Shown one piece after another: positions 31,562 to 33,175 of a stretch of 33,175 bases of DNA. A program made the translations under genes and the position numbers. The notes under the pieces were generated by a model that did not search any database, had not been told where the DNA came from, and saw only the letters and a program-made list of their open reading frames with translations. Numbering within the stretch: position 1 is the first letter of the stretch; each line of letters begins with the position of its first letter. The stretch is taken from assembly GCA_016303265.1 (NCBI GenBank), contig JAEDLZ010000006.1, positions 1-33,175 on the forward strand, given 5' to 3'. Source of the stretch: Clostridiales bacterium (lineage in GTDB: Bacteria; Bacillota; Clostridia; Monoglobales; Monoglobaceae).

Positions 31562-32131
31562 ATGACATTAGAGAATATGATTGAAAAAATACAAAAAGGC
31601 GAAGACCTGAAAAACGAGTTATATGAGCGGACAGAAAATTTTCTGTCCCTGCAAATCAAGAGTTTCAACGAATATGCGTTTGCAAAAGGAGTTGAGCGGG
31701 ACGAGCTGTTATCCTCTGCGTGGATTGGAATGGAGCGAGCAATCAAGACCTATGACGCAAGCAGCGGATTTAAGTTTCTGACATGGGCAGGAGTTTGCAT
31801 AAAATCCCAGTTAATGCATGAGCTTAAGCAAAGCGGCAGAAATTTCGTATCATTGGATGAGTTTGTGGACGACGGACAGGAGCTGTGCCGCTACGAAACC
31901 ACGCCCGACCCTCAGGCGGAAGAGGACTTTCTTCTCGCCGAAAATGAGCTTGACAGCGGCATTACCGGCAAAATGCTTAAACGGCTTGAAAAATCGCAAT
32001 GGGAAATTATTAACCTTTGCTTTATAAAAGGAGTATCGCTTAAGGGTGCAGCGAAGGAAATGGGCATTTCTATGAGCCGCGCAAAAACTCTGCGCCTTAC
32101 CGCCCTTCGCAGCCTCCGCAATATGATGTGA
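31562..32131 (+). CDS. Orphan sigma-70 family RNA polymerase sigma factor
   Basis: The 189-residue protein contains sigma region 2 (about residues 44-95, with AWIGMERAIKTYDASSGFKFLTWAGVCIKSQL, the part that melts the -10 element) and region 4 (about 138-186, ISMSRAKTLRLTALRSLR, the -35 helix-turn-helix). Regions 1 and 3 are missing, so it is an alternative factor. It resembles SigI- or SigH-like small sigmas, but there is no RsgI, anti-sigma or sporulation gene beside it. It has its own promoter, with a palindrome at the start site, and is divergent from the acyl-CoA synthetase gene. The regulon is unknown. Confidence 0.85.
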   Translation: MTLENMIEKIQKGEDLKNELYERTENFLSLQIKSFNEYAFAKGVERDELLSSAWIGMERAIKTYDASSGFKFLTWAGVCIKSQLMHELKQSGRNFVSLDEFVDDGQELCRYETTPDPQAEEDFLLAENELDSGITGKMLKRLEKSQWEIINLCFIKGVSLKGAAKEMGISMSRAKTLRLTALRSLRNMM

Positions 32132-32274
32132 TTTCACCTAATTTTGCCGCATACTTGCCTTGGCATACCTCCCCGGCGGGGGGACTCCTCCCGTAATAAT
32201 TTTTTACCAGACCGCCCCGTCGGACTTTTCCGGAATAATTATTTTACCTATGCTGTTTAAAAATTATCTTCCTA

Positions 32275-32292
32275 AATCCCCTCTTTTGGGGT
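32275..32292 (-). terminator. Weak hairpin after the CmpB-like gene
   Basis: On the minus strand CCCC-AAAAGA-GGGG is followed by ATTT. The stem is short and the T tract weak. The 32132-32299 spacer also contains GC-rich runs but no gene. Confidence 0.3.
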
Positions 32293-32299
32293 CGCATCG

Positions 32300-33061
32300 C
32301 TAACGAAGATTGTTTTTTATGCGTTCAACAATGTCGTTGTGATTTACGGATTTCCACTTTGGGAAAGCAGTCAGTATACGCTTTTCCTGATAATTCATCC
32401 GCTCCTTAAATGCGGCGGCCGCTTCATCAAGACGAAGCTTCAAATCGCTCTCTTTAAATTCCCTTTTTGCCTTTTCAATAGCAATAAGCGGATTAGCCTC
32501 CTCCAGATTCGCTCTCAGGTTTGTCTGAAGCTTGTCGTGAAGAATGCTGAGTTTTTTGTCAAATCCTTTAATGTAAATTACCGTATAAGCCGTATCAAAT
32601 GCCATCATCAAAAATGTTGCCGACGCAATAACCCCAAGTATAACCCAAGGAATCTTTGCGGTTGCGTATACAACCATTGGTTGCACAAATTTTATTAGTA
32701 TAACAGACATAACTCCAAATACAAGCATACCAATAAGGCAAATTCTGCCGCCTATATTAAACCTTCTTTCTGAATAGTCCCACCATTTCGCACGGAAAAT
32801 CTTTTCCATTGCATAGCTTGTGACATATTCCAGCGCTCCTGTAACAAAAACGCTGAGAACAAACAGCAGTCCCGCATTTTCAACTCTTCCCAGCAGCAAG
32901 ATAACCAAAATTGCACCTGTACCGTAAATCGGGCATACGGGACCGTTAAGGAATCCCCTGTTTATCAGATGTTTCGCCTCTGCCGAGCACAATACTGACT
33001 CATACATCCACCCTACAAAGCTATAAAATACAAACCATACAAAATATTTCATTATAATCAT
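32300..33061 (-). CDS. Putative ABC-transporter type IV membrane protein (CmpB-like, PF06541)
   Basis: This is an integral membrane protein of the ABC_trans_CmpB family. The diagnostic blocks are FYSFVGWMYESVLCS, NRGFLNGPVCPIYGTGA, ALEYVTSYAMEKIFRAKWWDYSERRFNIGGRICL. About five to six hydrophobic helices fill residues 1-165. Residues about 175-253 form a charged, helical cytoplasmic tail (KRILTAFPKWKS near the end). The family name notwithstanding, its transport role is unproven. The ATG at 33061 is used because GAGGGG lies 5 bp upstream; a second ATG follows three codons later. The gene is transcribed from the right edge, with a palindrome AGTTTG-3-CAAACT (33094-33108) in its leader. Confidence 0.85.
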   Translation of the reverse strand: MIIMKYFVWFVFYSFVGWMYESVLCSAEAKHLINRGFLNGPVCPIYGTGAILVILLLGRVENAGLLFVLSVFVTGALEYVTSYAMEKIFRAKWWDYSERRFNIGGRICLIGMLVFGVMSVILIKFVQPMVVYATAKIPWVILGVIASATFLMMAFDTAYTVIYIKGFDKKLSILHDKLQTNLRANLEEANPLIAIEKAKREFKESDLKLRLDEAAAAFKERMNYQEKRILTAFPKWKSVNHNDIVERIKNNLR

Positions 33062-33175
33062 AAATTCCCCTCAAAGCGTTATTTTATAATAATAGTTTGA
33101 CGCAAACTCTGCTAAAAAATCCGTAATTATAAAATTTTATAAGCCAAGCTGGGAAAACCTTATACTAATCGGCGA

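Noticed and set aside
32132..32299. Possible fourth, decayed copy of the palindromic element
   Set aside because: TTTTGCCGCA (32142-32151) and TGCTGTTTAAAAAT (32251-32264) match parts of the element, but their order and spacing do not fit and the central hairpin is missing.

Overview
The window looks like chromosomal DNA of a low-to-mid GC Gram-positive anaerobe of the class Clostridia, probably a gut or other fermentative species. This rests on an [FeFe]-hydrogenase maturase, DUF1292, DUF4364, DegV and CmpB-type membrane proteins typical of Clostridia, strong Shine-Dalgarno sites (GGAGG) and near-consensus sigma-A promoters. The species cannot be named from sequence alone. No CRISPR array, phage, integrase, transposase or recognisable defence system was seen.

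Layout: (1) 1-1342 carries hydE. (2) 1612-3945, minus strand, is an rdgB-ttcA-galU operon with a decayed SGNH/GDSL hydrolase tail behind galU. (3) 4074-6416 is a complete polar amino-acid ABC importer (lipoprotein, permease, ATPase). (4) 6623-7660 is gapA. (5) 8150-9328 is a D,D-carboxypeptidase. (6) 9807-14966, minus strand, is a 1719-residue secreted multidomain protein (FlgD-like Ig fold, possible beta-propeller, two InlB-type repeats, lectin-like C-terminus). (7) 15485-17975 is trmN6-like, rsmI and a PfkB sugar kinase with ATGA overlaps. (8) tRNA-Arg(ACG) at 18087. (9) 18654-22831 is rlmB, comM, trmL, degV and DUF4364. (10) 22923-25259, minus strand, is a small acidic membrane protein, a patatin-like lipase and nagA. 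(11) 25411-29103 is an AraC regulator divergent from a catabolic cassette (metallo-hydrolase, acid-sugar dehydratase-like enolase, SDR) whose first gene survives only as a stub. (12) 29340-33061 holds DUF1292, an acyl-CoA synthetase-like enzyme, a divergent orphan sigma factor and a CmpB-like membrane protein.

The most unusual signal is between genes. A roughly 148-bp palindromic element occurs three times (1378-1525, 7675-7822, 9645-9791). It has outer terminal inverted repeats, a central terminator-like hairpin and a conserved right half. Stem changes are compensatory between copies, and every copy is oriented with the gene that ends just before it. This makes it a candidate mobile terminator or structured 3'-UTR module. 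Several spacers also hold short tandem repeats whose units differ from place to place (40, 24, 44, 13 and 34 bp). A 31-bp direct repeat sits at the promoter of the giant secreted protein. The remaining genes are mostly conserved housekeeping functions: RNA modification, nucleotide-pool cleaning, sugar nucleotides, glycolysis and cell wall.
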